A stretch of 64,000 nucleotides of DNA from Hyphomonas sp. (GTDB lineage Bacteria > Pseudomonadota > Alphaproteobacteria > Caulobacterales > Hyphomonadaceae): assembly GCF_017792385.1 (NCBI RefSeq), contig NZ_CP051230.1:248001-312000 (forward strand), given 5' to 3'. Within the stretch, counting starts at the first letter, position 1; every line of letters begins with the position of its first letter. The notes under the pieces are model-generated. The model saw nothing but the letters and a program-made list of their open reading frames with translations, was not told where the DNA came from and did no database searches. The translations under genes and the position numbers were made by a program. Below, one piece after another: positions 9,910-18,358 of the stretch.

Positions 9910-11070
9910 CTACAGTCTCCCTGCCTTCGCCGCCTTGGCCAGTTCCCGCGCGATGATGATCTGCTGGATCTGGCTGGTGCCTTCGTACAGGCGGAAGATA
10001 CGGACATCGCGATAGAAGCGCTCGATGCCATAGTCAGACACATAGCCCGCCCCGCCAAATACCTGCACGGCGCGATCCGCCACGCGGCCACACGCCTCCG
10101 TGGCGAACAGTTTCGTCGATGAGGCGAGCAGGGTGACATCCTCGCCCGCATCGCGGCGGCGCGCAGCATCCATGATCATGCATTCAGCCGCATAGGTCTC
10201 GGCCTGGCTGTCGGCAATCATGGCCTGGATCATCTGGTGATTCATGATCGCCGTGCCGAACTGTTTCCGCTCCAGCGCATAATTCACCATTTCGCGAATC
10301 AGGCGCTTGGAGACGCCGGTCGCCACGGCGGAGATGTGCAGGCGGCCCTTGTCCAGCACGCTCATCGCCACCTTGAAGCCTTCACCTTCCTTGCCAACCA
10401 TATTCTCGACCGGCACGCGCGCATCCTCGAAGATCACATCACAGATATGCGCGCCCTGCTGGCCCATCTTCTTTTCCGGCACGCCCACGGAAACCCCCGG
10501 CGTATCGCGCTCCACGATGAAGGCCGAGACGCCTTTCGGCCCGGGCGTATCCGGATCCGTGCGCGCCATCACGGTGAACAGGTCGGCCTTGTTGGCATTG
10601 GTGATGTAGCGCTTGGTGCCATTCAGAACGTAGTGGTCGCCATCACGGATGGCCTTGGTCGTCAGGCTGCCGGCATCCGATCCGGCCTCCGGCTCGGTCA
10701 GCGCGAAACTGGCGATCAGGTCGCCCGAGGCAATGCCCGGAAGCCACTTTTCCTTCTGCGCATCGGTGCCGAACAGAACCAGCGCCTGGCTGCCAATGCC
10801 GATATTCGTGCCGGCAACGCTGCGGAAGGCCGGGGACGTCTCGCCCAGCTCCATCGCAACCAGCGCCTCGGTCTCCATGTCCAGCGCCAGGCCGCCATAT
10901 TCCTCCGGTACCGCAATGCCGAACAGGCCGAGATTCTTCATCTCGTCCACCACGTCCTGCGGAACTTCGTCTTCCTCGCCTACCTGAGCCTCGATGGGCA
11001 CGCATTTCTCGGTCACGAAGCGGCGGACCTGCTCGATCAGCGCCGCGCGGATTTCGGCATCGAATGCCAT
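9910..11070 (-). CDS. acyl-CoA dehydrogenase
   Basis: A 386-residue FAD-dependent acyl-CoA dehydrogenase, catalysing the first alpha,beta-oxidation step of an acyl-CoA in beta-oxidation or branched-chain catabolism. The signature SFALTEPEAGSD (flavin binding), a Gln-rich middle domain and the terminal YRDVRIFRLYEGTSQIQ signature are all present. It begins a three-gene operon with the serine hydrolase and DUF3253 genes. The ATG at 11070 is preceded by GGAGGA. The acyl-chain specificity cannot be read from the sequence. Confidence 0.93.
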   Translation of the reverse strand: MAFDAEIRAALIEQVRRFVTEKCVPIEAQVGEEDEVPQDVVDEMKNLGLFGIAVPEEYGGLALDMETEALVAMELGETSPAFRSVAGTNIGIGSQALVLFGTDAQKEKWLPGIASGDLIASFALTEPEAGSDAGSLTTKAIRDGDHYVLNGTKRYITNANKADLFTVMARTDPDTPGPKGVSAFIVERDTPGVSVGVPEKKMGQQGAHICDVIFEDARVPVENMVGKEGEGFKVAMSVLDKGRLHISAVATGVSKRLIREMVNYALERKQFGTAIMNHQMIQAMIADSQAETYAAECMIMDAARRRDAGEDVTLLASSTKLFATEACGRVADRAVQVFGGAGYVSDYGIERFYRDVRIFRLYEGTSQIQQIIIARELAKAAKAGRL

Positions 11071-11180
11071 ACGATTTCCTCCGGTGAATGGTCTTGTGAG
11101 CCCAATCTATGCCCCAACGGCACGCTTGTCGAAGGGTGACTGTGCGGTATCGTGCCCCATAAAAACAGCAGGGAGGCGGA

Positions 11181-11609
11181 ATGACCGCACACACAATCCA
11201 ATCCGGGGAGTTTGCCGGCTGGCAGACCTGGCCCGACGAGCCCTTCGAACATGATGCGGCCGGTCCGTTCTATTTCAGGATCGACGAACAGGGCCCCGTC
11301 GCGGCCTTTCGGGCCCAGCGCAAGCACATGAATGCCGGCGGCGTCATGCATGGCGGCTGCCTGATGTCCTTTGCGGATTTCTCCCTGTTCGCCATCGCGC
11401 ATGACGGGATGGAAGGCGAATATGGCGTCACCGTCGCCTTCACCTCCGAATTTCTCGATGGCGCGCTGGAAGGCGAATACATCCAGGCGCGCGGCGAGGT
11501 GCTCCGCCAGGGCCGCTCCCTCACCTTTGTGCGCGGCATCGTCACGGCGAATGACCGCCCGGTCCTGAACTTTTCCGGCACGATCAAGAAGCGAAAGAAG
11601 AAGACATGA
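11181..11609 (+). CDS. PaaI-type hotdog thioesterase
   Basis: A 142-residue hotdog-fold protein of the PaaI/YbgC-like acyl-CoA thioesterase family. The central helix motif NAGGVMHGGCLMSFAD matches the active-site region of PaaI thioesterases. It probably hydrolyses an acyl-CoA made by the neighbouring oxidative enzymes. The start at 11181 has GGGAGG upstream, and the stop overlaps the next gene as ATGA, so the thioesterase and SDR genes are co-translated. It is divergent from the acyl-CoA dehydrogenase operon. Confidence 0.88.
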   Translation: MTAHTIQSGEFAGWQTWPDEPFEHDAAGPFYFRIDEQGPVAAFRAQRKHMNAGGVMHGGCLMSFADFSLFAIAHDGMEGEYGVTVAFTSEFLDGALEGEYIQARGEVLRQGRSLTFVRGIVTANDRPVLNFSGTIKKRKKKT

Positions 11610-12394
11610 GCCACCCGCCCTATGAAGACCTGTCCCGCTCCATCGAGGGCCGCACTGCGCTGATCACCGGCGCCGCCAGCGGCATGGGTCGCGCCACCGC
11701 GCACCTGTTCGCCCGTCAGGGCGCCAGGGTCGCCGTCACCGACCTGAAACAGGAAAACGTCGATGTGGTCGTGCAGGAAATCCGCGATGCCGGCTATTCC
11801 GATGTCCATGGCTGGGCGCTGGATGTCGGCGATGGCGAGGCGATCAAGCGGGTCGTCGATGAGGCCGCCGCACATTTCGGCAGCCTGGAAATCCTCGTCA
11901 ACAATGCCGGATTTGCCCTTCCGGCCGACATTGCCGAGGAAAGCTATGAGGACAGCTGGGGCCCCAGCATCAATGTCATGCTCACCTCCCACCAGCGCGC
12001 CATCCGCGCCGCCTTGCCGCACATGCGCAAGGCCGGCTTCGGCCGCATCGTGAACATCGCCTCGACCGAAGGGCTCGGCGCGACGCCCGGCAACTCCCCC
12101 TATGTCGCCGCCAAGCATGGCGTCATCGGCCTGACCCGCGGCCTCGCCGTGGACCTTGGCCGCGAGGGCATCACGGTCAATTGCATCTGCCCCGGCCCGA
12201 TCCGCACCGGCATCACCGCCGGCATCCCGGACGAGCACAAGGAGATCTACGCCAAGCGCCGCGTGCCGCTGCGCCGCTACGGCATCCCGGAAGAAGTGGC
12301 CAACATGACCCTGTCACTCGTCCTGCCGGCCGCCAGCTTCCTGACCGGCGTTCACATCCCGGTCGATGGCGGCCTGACGATCAAGAACGCCTAG
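11606..12394 (+). CDS. SDR family oxidoreductase
   Basis: A 262-residue classical short-chain dehydrogenase. The NAD(P) site is TGAASGMGRA near residue 20, NNAG is in LVNNAGFAL and the catalytic Tyr-x-x-x-Lys is YVAAKHGVIG. A Ser of the triad is in NIASTEG. The C-terminal segment PVDGGLTIK is typical of 3-oxoacyl reductase and 3-hydroxybutyrate dehydrogenase-like enzymes. Together with the thioesterase it suggests metabolism of a hydroxyacyl substrate. Its TAG stop overlaps the TAG of the convergent GST gene, so no room exists for a terminator between them. Confidence 0.92.
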   Translation: MSHPPYEDLSRSIEGRTALITGAASGMGRATAHLFARQGARVAVTDLKQENVDVVVQEIRDAGYSDVHGWALDVGDGEAIKRVVDEAAAHFGSLEILVNNAGFALPADIAEESYEDSWGPSINVMLTSHQRAIRAALPHMRKAGFGRIVNIASTEGLGATPGNSPYVAAKHGVIGLTRGLAVDLGREGITVNCICPGPIRTGITAGIPDEHKEIYAKRRVPLRRYGIPEEVANMTLSLVLPAASFLTGVHIPVDGGLTIKNA

Positions 12395-13005
12395 CCGGCA
12401 AAGCCCCGTGCCTTCATGGCGTCGTACCAGCGGCCGAGATTCTCGTGCTCCTTGTGCGGCGCCCATTTCATCACGCGGCAGAAACCGCAGGTGATGAACA
12501 GGGTGATGTCGGCAATCGAGAACCGGTCCGCCGCCAGGAATTCGTGCTGGGCAAGGTGCTTGTCGATCCGCTGCGCCATCTTGCGCGCCGCCTTCTCGCC
12601 CTTGGCAGCTGCCTCGGCGCTCTGCGGCACTTCCAGCGGCGCCATCATCTCGTGCGCATTGCGGAACCAGGTCGCGAACTGGACGAAGAACATCATCTCC
12701 ACCCGCCGGTCCCACATCTCGATCAGCGCCTTTTCCTTCGCATCCGATCCCATCAGGTTCGGCTCCGGGAAAATGTTCTCGAAATAGGTACAGATCGCCC
12801 GGCTCTCGGTGATCTTCGTGCCATCATCCAGCACCAGCGCCGGCACCTGCGCGAAGGGCGACACGTCGCGATATGCCTTCGTCTTGTGCTCCTGCTTCAT
12901 GATGGAGACTTCCTCCAGCTCCACCGCATCCAGCTTGCCCTTGGCGCGCAGGAAAAAGGTCACCCGGTCCGGGTTCGGAGCATTCGGTGTATGATAGAGT
13001 TTCAT
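12391..13005 (-). CDS. glutathione S-transferase
   Basis: A 204-residue two-domain glutathione S-transferase. The N-terminal thioredoxin-like domain starts MKLYHTPNAPNPDRV and holds the cis-proline loop QVPALVLDDG and the glutathione gamma-Glu contact TESRAICTYFE. The C-terminal domain is helical, as in the family. It would conjugate glutathione to, or isomerise, electrophilic substrates in the cytosol. The gene follows the TonB receptor gene by 11 bases on the same strand, and its stop overlaps that of the convergent SDR gene. Confidence 0.92.
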   Translation of the reverse strand: MKLYHTPNAPNPDRVTFFLRAKGKLDAVELEEVSIMKQEHKTKAYRDVSPFAQVPALVLDDGTKITESRAICTYFENIFPEPNLMGSDAKEKALIEMWDRRVEMMFFVQFATWFRNAHEMMAPLEVPQSAEAAAKGEKAARKMAQRIDKHLAQHEFLAADRFSIADITLFITCGFCRVMKWAPHKEHENLGRWYDAMKARGFAG

Positions 13006-13016
13006 GGCAGTCCTCC

Positions 13017-15038
13017 CTAGAATGTTTTTCTCATGCCCAGCGTCGCATTGATCGGCTCGCCGGGAAAGTATCTGTCATTGCCAAAGGCGAGGTCCGCCCG
13101 GTCGGCATAGCGCTCATCAGTCAAATTCCGCACAATCAGGAACACTTCCGCGTCCCCGGCAAAGGCCCAGGCGCCGCGCGCCCCCAGCACGGTGTGGCCC
13201 GGATACACCGTCGTGTTCGCCGGATCGGTGAAATACTCGCCCACATGATCGACCGTCAGGGACAGGCTGACCGCGTCCGTCGCCTGCCAGTGCAGCGAGA
13301 CATTGGCCAGCCATTCCGGCGCTGTGTCGATCGCATTGCCGTCGCGGATCGTCTCCGTGCCCGAACTGGTGATCCGGTCGAACGTATAGGTCTGGTCCGA
13401 CCAGCTGGCCGTGCCCGACACGCTCAGTCCCGCCATCAGCTCGAAAGCCGCCGAGGCTTCAATGCCCGTATGCTCGGTTGACCCGTCCGGCACATTCAGC
13501 CCGTCACTGTCGCGGAAGAAGAAATTCTCCTTCTCCATCCAGTAGGCCGCCACATCATAGACCAGCCGCCCGTCAAGCGCCGTGCCCCGCGCCCCGATCT
13601 CGACACTGTCCAGCGTCTCTTCCTCGACCTCGCCGGCCACTTGCAGGCTCTGCAGGCGATACAGGTCAGACGCCTGGGGCGCGCGCTCGCCGCGGGCATA
13701 GTTCGCATAAAGATCGGTGTTTTCCGTAACAGACCAGATCAGGCCCAGCTTGGGGGTCAGCAGGTCGAAACTGTCCGTCCGGTCTGCCGGAACATTGAAG
13801 CGGCCATTGATGCCGGGGGCCACATCGGTCGTATAGTCATAGTCATGCGTCTCCGCACGCAGCCCGGCCAGCACGCGCACATCATCCGTCAGCGCATAAT
13901 CCAGCTCGCCCCAGAGCGCCCCCATCAACGTGTCGACAGTATAGTCGTAGTGAACGCCTTGCGGAAACCGCGCATCACCCGGAAAGAACCCGAACGGCTC
14001 GGGCTGGATTTCTTTCAGCCACCCGCTCGCCACATCCACATCCACGCCGGCTCGCCAAATCAGCGCCGCCGAAACCTCCCGTTCAAAGCGCGCCATCACG
14101 CCGCCGCCGGTCGAGCCATTCTTTTCGACCCCGCCATTCGGCAGGAAGTGCTGGGCAAAGATCATCGCCTGCGTGTGCGCATAGGGCATCAGGGTCAGCG
14201 TGCCGCCGCCCACTTCGCGGGCAAGCCGCGCCCCCGCCCGCGCCGACCACGCATCGCGATAGGCTTCCGGGTTCGGATTGGATTTGGCGACATCCTCATC
14301 CTTGTAGGCCTCCGCCCCCTGGATGAAGCCTGCCGTCTCCTGATTGAGGTTCGACGCGGTCAGCCAGCCGGTTGTGTCCCAGCCGCCCAGCGTCCAGTCC
14401 CCGACAAGGGTCAGTTTCTGCTGGTCCACACCGGTATTGTCGCGCCAGCCCGTATCCTTCTGGACCGACACGGCCGCCAGCCAGTGTGCCCCCTCGTCCA
14501 GCGTCACATCGGTGCGCCAACGGCCCAGCGTGCCATAGCTCGCCACCGCCTCGCTGCCGCTGCCGACGTCCGGCAGGATGACATTGACCAGTCCGTGCAC
14601 GGCATTGGAGCCGTATTTCGCACTGCCCGGCCCGCGCACGACTTCAATCGCGCTCGCCACTTCATGATGCGGCTCGAACAGGGAATTGACATTGCCGAAG
14701 GCGGGCGAACGCACCGGCACGCCATTTTCCATGATCAGGAAGCTGCCCTGCCCGGCCCCGCCGGTCAGGACGGGGCTGCGGATCGCAATCAGATGCTCCT
14801 GCCCGGAATTCATCTGGATGTTGACCCCGGGCAGTCTGTTCAGGATTTCGGCCGGGTGGTCTGCCAGCGTGTCGGCGATCTCTGTCTTGTCCAGCACCGC
14901 CAGACTGCCGGGATCGCTCTCCGCCCGGTCCCCCCAGACATCGACCGGAGCCAGACGCTCCTGCGCCATGGCCGGCAGTCCCGCCGCAACAATTGCAACA
15001 CCTGTCGCCACCAGAAGGCGTGTCCGGAATTCTCTCAT
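13017..15038 (-). CDS. TonB-dependent outer-membrane receptor
   Basis: A roughly 673-residue outer-membrane receptor. A signal peptide is seen (LLVATGVAIVAAGLPAMA), followed by a TonB-box-like APVDVWG, then the plug domain (about residues 45-165) with IEVVRGPGSAKYGSNAVHG. The rest is a beta-barrel ending in an aromatic residue (...LGMRKTF). Such receptors import iron chelates, cobalamin, sugars or nucleosides; the ligand is not evident. The start is uncertain: ATG at 15038 has GCGAGG in good position, while in-frame ATG 15044 and GTG 15053 also exist. The NupC-type transporter gene upstream, on the same strand, may supply the inner-membrane step. Confidence 0.9.
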   Translation of the reverse strand: MREFRTRLLVATGVAIVAAGLPAMAQERLAPVDVWGDRAESDPGSLAVLDKTEIADTLADHPAEILNRLPGVNIQMNSGQEHLIAIRSPVLTGGAGQGSFLIMENGVPVRSPAFGNVNSLFEPHHEVASAIEVVRGPGSAKYGSNAVHGLVNVILPDVGSGSEAVASYGTLGRWRTDVTLDEGAHWLAAVSVQKDTGWRDNTGVDQQKLTLVGDWTLGGWDTTGWLTASNLNQETAGFIQGAEAYKDEDVAKSNPNPEAYRDAWSARAGARLAREVGGGTLTLMPYAHTQAMIFAQHFLPNGGVEKNGSTGGGVMARFEREVSAALIWRAGVDVDVASGWLKEIQPEPFGFFPGDARFPQGVHYDYTVDTLMGALWGELDYALTDDVRVLAGLRAETHDYDYTTDVAPGINGRFNVPADRTDSFDLLTPKLGLIWSVTENTDLYANYARGERAPQASDLYRLQSLQVAGEVEEETLDSVEIGARGTALDGRLVYDVAAYWMEKENFFFRDSDGLNVPDGSTEHTGIEASAAFELMAGLSVSGTASWSDQTYTFDRITSSGTETIRDGNAIDTAPEWLANVSLHWQATDAVSLSLTVDHVGEYFTDPANTTVYPGHTVLGARGAWAFAGDAEVFLIVRNLTDERYADRADLAFGNDRYFPGEPINATLGMRKTF

Positions 15039-15111
15039 AGTCATGCCTCGCACTCGTGCCAGTCCCAGCCCTGAAGTCTAGGCCTGACCATGCGACAGGC
15101 GAGAGAAAAGA

Positions 15112-16407
15112 TCAGCCGCCCACAAACAGCTGATAGGGCAATGCGCCGACCACAGCGCCCGACAGGCAGGTCGCCAGCGTGCCCGCCAGCAGGGTCCGCC
15201 AGGCCAGCGCCAGGAAATCGTCCCGGCGTGCCGGCTCGACAATGGTCAGGCCGCCGATCAGGATGCCCATGGAGCCGAAATTGGCGAAGCCGCAGATTGC
15301 GTGCGCCGTGATGATCCGGGTGCGCGGGTCCATCGCATCCTGCGGCAATTCCGACAGCTGCAGGAAGGCGACGAACTCGGTCAGCACCGTCTTCACCCCC
15401 ATCAGCGAGCCGGACTGCGCCGCCTCGTCCATGGGCACGCCGATCATGTACATCACCGGCGCAAACACCCAGCCGAGAATCCGCTCGATGGACAGCGCCT
15501 CGCCGCCGACATGCGGCAGGGCGCCCAGGCCGGCATTGACCAACCACAGCAGGGCCAGCGCCGCGATCAGCATGGTCGCAATGTTGAACACGATCTGAAG
15601 CCCGTCCGAGGCGCCGCGCGAAAAGGCATCCATCGTGGAGGCATAGTTGAAGTCCGGCTGTTTCATCCGCTCGGTCGAGGGCGTCGTCTCCGGAATCATG
15701 GCCAGCGCCACGCCCACGGCGGCCGGGGCGGCAATGATGGAGGCGGCCAGCAATTGCGGCAGCGGATTGTCCATCTTGCCTTCGAGGAACGAACCATAGA
15801 CGACGAGCACAGAGCCCGCGATGGTGGCGAAACCGGCCGTCATCATGATCAGCAGCTCCGACCGGGTCATGCCCTTGATATAGGGCCGGATCAGGACGGG
15901 CGCTTCGGTCATGCCCATGAACACATTGGCCGACACGGCCAGCGACGTCGCGCCGCCAAGCCCCATGCCGCGCCGGAACACATAGGCAAACCCATTCGTG
16001 ATCCATTGCAGGATGCGCCAGTGCCACAGAATGGCCGACAGCGCGGCCACAACAATCACGATGGGCAGGATCTGGAAGAAGAACAGCGGCGGCGGGGAGC
16101 CTCCCATCAACTGGTCGGCGGCCAGATTGTCCCCGACATAGCCAAACACGAAACTCGTGCCCGCCCGTGTCGCATTCTGCAGGCCATCCACAATGGCATT
16201 TGCCTTCAGCAGCGTTTCCTTGATGAAGGGAATGCCGAACAGGATCAGCGCGAAAACGAATTGCATCGCCGTTGCGCCGACCACGACCCGCCAGGGGAAC
16301 AGTTTGCGCTTCTCCGACAGAAGCCAGCACAATCCATAGATCAGGACGATGCCGATCAGGGCCCGGGCATTGTCCCAGCCCCATTCATATCCGCCGATTG
16401 AAAGCAT
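15112..16407 (-). CDS. NupC-type concentrative nucleoside transporter
   Basis: A 431-residue inner-membrane transporter of the concentrative nucleoside transporter family, normally coupling nucleoside uptake to H+ or Na+. Around ten hydrophobic segments are visible, and the conserved region near residue 175 reads SANVFMGMTEAPVLIRPY, with another conserved stretch at GFANFGSMGIL near residue 380, typical of the family substrate site. Upstream of the TonB receptor gene and co-directional, it may form an uptake unit with it. The start at 16407 is the usual N-terminus. Confidence 0.93.
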   Translation of the reverse strand: MLSIGGYEWGWDNARALIGIVLIYGLCWLLSEKRKLFPWRVVVGATAMQFVFALILFGIPFIKETLLKANAIVDGLQNATRAGTSFVFGYVGDNLAADQLMGGSPPPLFFFQILPIVIVVAALSAILWHWRILQWITNGFAYVFRRGMGLGGATSLAVSANVFMGMTEAPVLIRPYIKGMTRSELLIMMTAGFATIAGSVLVVYGSFLEGKMDNPLPQLLAASIIAAPAAVGVALAMIPETTPSTERMKQPDFNYASTMDAFSRGASDGLQIVFNIATMLIAALALLWLVNAGLGALPHVGGEALSIERILGWVFAPVMYMIGVPMDEAAQSGSLMGVKTVLTEFVAFLQLSELPQDAMDPRTRIITAHAICGFANFGSMGILIGGLTIVEPARRDDFLALAWRTLLAGTLATCLSGAVVGALPYQLFVGG

Positions 16408-16589
16408 TCCCCGCTCCCTTTCCCCTAAACAATGACTATCAGGCTTAGCCGCGCCATCGCCGAAGGGGAAGCGCTCATCTGCGGAACCGGCTGAAACCGG
16501 ATGAAACCGACAGAAACGCAGGCAGACGGTTTGACCCTCTCGCGACGTCCGGCTTGCGTCGCCCTGGCCTGCCTGCTCAAGTGCCGCCC

Positions 16590-17075
16590 ATGGACACGCT
16601 CATTCCCATCGCCGAACAGATCGCCGGCAAACTCGTCGCACGGGGCGAAACCGTCGCCATCTCCGAATCCTCGGCGGGCGGCCTGATCTCCGCCGCCTTG
16701 CTCGCCGTTCCCGGCGCCTCGGCCTATTATCGCGGGGGCGGCGTCATCTATACGCCAAAGGCCTTCAAGCATCTGCTCGGCCTGACCCGGGAAGACCTTG
16801 GCGACATGCGCTCCTCGACTGAGCCCTATGCCCGCCTGCTCGCCAATACGATCCGCGGAAAACTGGCTGCCGACTGGGGCATTTGCGAAACCGGCGCGTC
16901 CGGCCCGACCGGCAATGCCTATGGCGATGCGGCTGGCCACACCTGTATCGCAGTCGTCGGCCCGGGCCGGTTTGAAATGTCCACCACGCTCGAAACCGGC
17001 CTCACCGACCGCGCCGAAAACATGCGTCTGTTCGCCCGGGACGCGCTGGAAGTCTTTCTGGCAACGCTCGGCTGA
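16590..17075 (+). CDS. pncC: CinA-type nicotinamide-nucleotide amidohydrolase
   Basis: A 161-residue protein equal to the CinA C-terminal domain (PncC), which deamidates nicotinamide mononucleotide to recycle NAD. Conserved segments are ISESSAGGLISAALLAVPG near the start, YYRGGGVIYTPKAF, and CETGASGPTGNAYGD. The motif reads ESSAGG where most members have ESCTGG, a minor variant. The ATG at 16590 gives the family N-terminus; a longer frame from 16554 does not. Confidence 0.85.
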   Translation: MDTLIPIAEQIAGKLVARGETVAISESSAGGLISAALLAVPGASAYYRGGGVIYTPKAFKHLLGLTREDLGDMRSSTEPYARLLANTIRGKLAADWGICETGASGPTGNAYGDAAGHTCIAVVGPGRFEMSTTLETGLTDRAENMRLFARDALEVFLATLG

Positions 17076-17122
17076 CCGGCCACCGAATTCGTCTGACAGC
17101 CCTGCGCGTCATACTCTGGCGC

Positions 17123-17740
17123 ATGACCGGAACCAGCGACTTCATCCGATTGGGACTGACGCAAGCGGATCGCGCCGTGCAGGATGTGATTGCGCGCGAC
17201 CAGTTGCATCTCAATCCGAAAACCCTGCCGCGCGCGCGGCAGCGAAAAGCCAATGGCCGGCTGAAACAGATTGAAACGATTTTGCGCCGTTTGATCCTGC
17301 TCATGGCGCTGGCGCTGAAACTGCCACCGCCGGCGCCGCGCCCTTCGGCTCAGACAGCGGACCCGCCGGAGGGCACTGACCTGGCAACCTTCCCGTCAGG
17401 GCCGTCCTGCCGGTTTGCCTTGATGCCGGCGCGCACGCCTTTCCTGATGGCGGACATGATTCCGGAGCGGGCAGGACGCCTGCTTCCCATCAGCCGGGAC
17501 GCCAGCACCCGCCGCCTGATCAGCCGGATTCTGGCCGTTCGCAGGATTCTGCGCGCGCCCGATGCCGCCGCTCTGCGTCTGGCCCGGATCATCGATCGCC
17601 TGAAAGCGCGGCAGGAACCCCGCCCGCTGGTCGGCGCCGCGTCCCAGGCCTTCCGCCTCGGCCCGGAACTCGGGGCCGTGTCCACCGCCCTGCCCGGCCT
17701 GATCAATACGGCGCTGGAAAGCTGGGAAAGTTCAGGATGA
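17123..17740 (+). CDS. hypothetical protein
   Basis: A 205-residue protein I do not recognise. The N-terminal third is basic, with a hydrophobic stretch LILLMALALKLP near residues 58-70, followed by a Pro-rich part and a strongly Arg-rich helical C-terminal half. It follows the CinA-type gene by 47 bases on the same strand and is followed by a REP-like repeat. Coding bias in the third position is normal for this genome, so it is probably a real gene, but no function can be suggested. Confidence 0.5.
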   Translation: MTGTSDFIRLGLTQADRAVQDVIARDQLHLNPKTLPRARQRKANGRLKQIETILRRLILLMALALKLPPPAPRPSAQTADPPEGTDLATFPSGPSCRFALMPARTPFLMADMIPERAGRLLPISRDASTRRLISRILAVRRILRAPDAAALRLARIIDRLKARQEPRPLVGAASQAFRLGPELGAVSTALPGLINTALESWESSG

Positions 17741-17765
17741 GGTCACCTGAAATCGGACCCCCTTG

Positions 17766-17824
17766 CCGGAAACGCTGCAGCGTTTCCGGACACACCCGCA
17801 TCCTCCCCCGCTGTCGGGGGAGGA
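17766..17824. repeat. REP-like pair of palindromes
   Basis: Two stable hairpins lie 11 bases apart. The first, 17766-17789, is a perfect 24-base palindrome built on CCGGAAACGCTG. The second, 17801-17824, has a 10-bp stem TCCTCCCCCG/CGGGGGAGGA with a CTGT loop. They sit in the gap between two convergent genes (stops at 17740 and 17834). Very similar CCTCCCCC palindromes are dispersed between genes in many alphaproteobacteria, which supports a REP-type element. Confidence 0.65.
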
Positions 17825-17833
17825 AATCCATTG

Positions 17834-18205
17834 CTACGCGCCTACCTTGCACACGCAGAGCTTGTTGCCGTCCGGGTCCCGGAAATAGGCACCATAGAAT
17901 GTCGGCATGCGCTCGCCGGGCTCGCCTTCGCAGGTGCCGCCCAGTTCCAGCGCCTTCTTGTAGGCGCGGTCGACCGTTTCCCGGTCCTTGCAGGCCAGGG
18001 CCGGCATCACGCCATTGCCTACGGAAGCCGCTTCACCGTCATAGGGGCCGCCAATGCCGATCATGGGCTGGCCCGGCCCGACGCCGTAGAATTGCAGCCG
18101 GTCATTGGCAAACACGCGCTGGCCGCCCAGTTCGCCGATCACGGCGTCGTAGAATTCCAGCGCCTTTTCCTTGTTGTTCGATCCCAGTGTCACATAGGCC
18201 AGCAT
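17834..18205 (-). CDS. VOC (glyoxalase/dioxygenase superfamily) protein
   Basis: A 123-residue single-domain vicinal-oxygen-chelate protein, with the beta-alpha-beta-beta-beta pattern: MLAYVTLGSNNKEKALEFYDAV at the start and YGAYFRDPDGNKLCV at the end, the C-terminal metal-ligand strand. Such proteins include glyoxalase I, bleomycin-binding proteins and dioxygenases; the role is not specified. The start at 18205 follows AGGGAGA. It is divergent from the SDR gene at 18359. Confidence 0.85.
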   Translation of the reverse strand: MLAYVTLGSNNKEKALEFYDAVIGELGGQRVFANDRLQFYGVGPGQPMIGIGGPYDGEAASVGNGVMPALACKDRETVDRAYKKALELGGTCEGEPGERMPTFYGAYFRDPDGNKLCVCKVGA

Positions 18206-18293
18206 GTCGATTCTCCCTGAATGCTTCTTCGTGGCGGCGGGAACGCAATCATGGCGCGGCAATCCGCGCAAGAGGTGACCCCACGGGCATGCT

Positions 18294-18307
18294 TGACGTT
18301 TACGTCA
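18294..18307. promoter_or_regulatory. palindromic operator candidate upstream of the SDR gene
   Basis: The perfect inverted repeat TGACG-TTTA-CGTCA sits about 52 bases before the ATG at 18359. Its form resembles MerR-family operators of the LiuR type found before lipid and branched-chain catabolism genes in proteobacteria. Only the palindrome is seen here; the regulator is not in the window. Confidence 0.4.
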
Positions 18308-18358
18308 GCGTTTGGTCAGACACGGGGGCAAACAGTCAAAGGAATGAGGAGTCCTCCC

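Noticed and set aside
12391..12394. Possible gene fusion or frame shift between the SDR and GST genes
   Set aside because: The genes are convergent; only their stop codons overlap, and both proteins are full length.
15041..16384. A 447-codon minus-strand frame
   Set aside because: It is a second frame of the NupC-type transporter, whose translation in the other frame is clearly the real protein.
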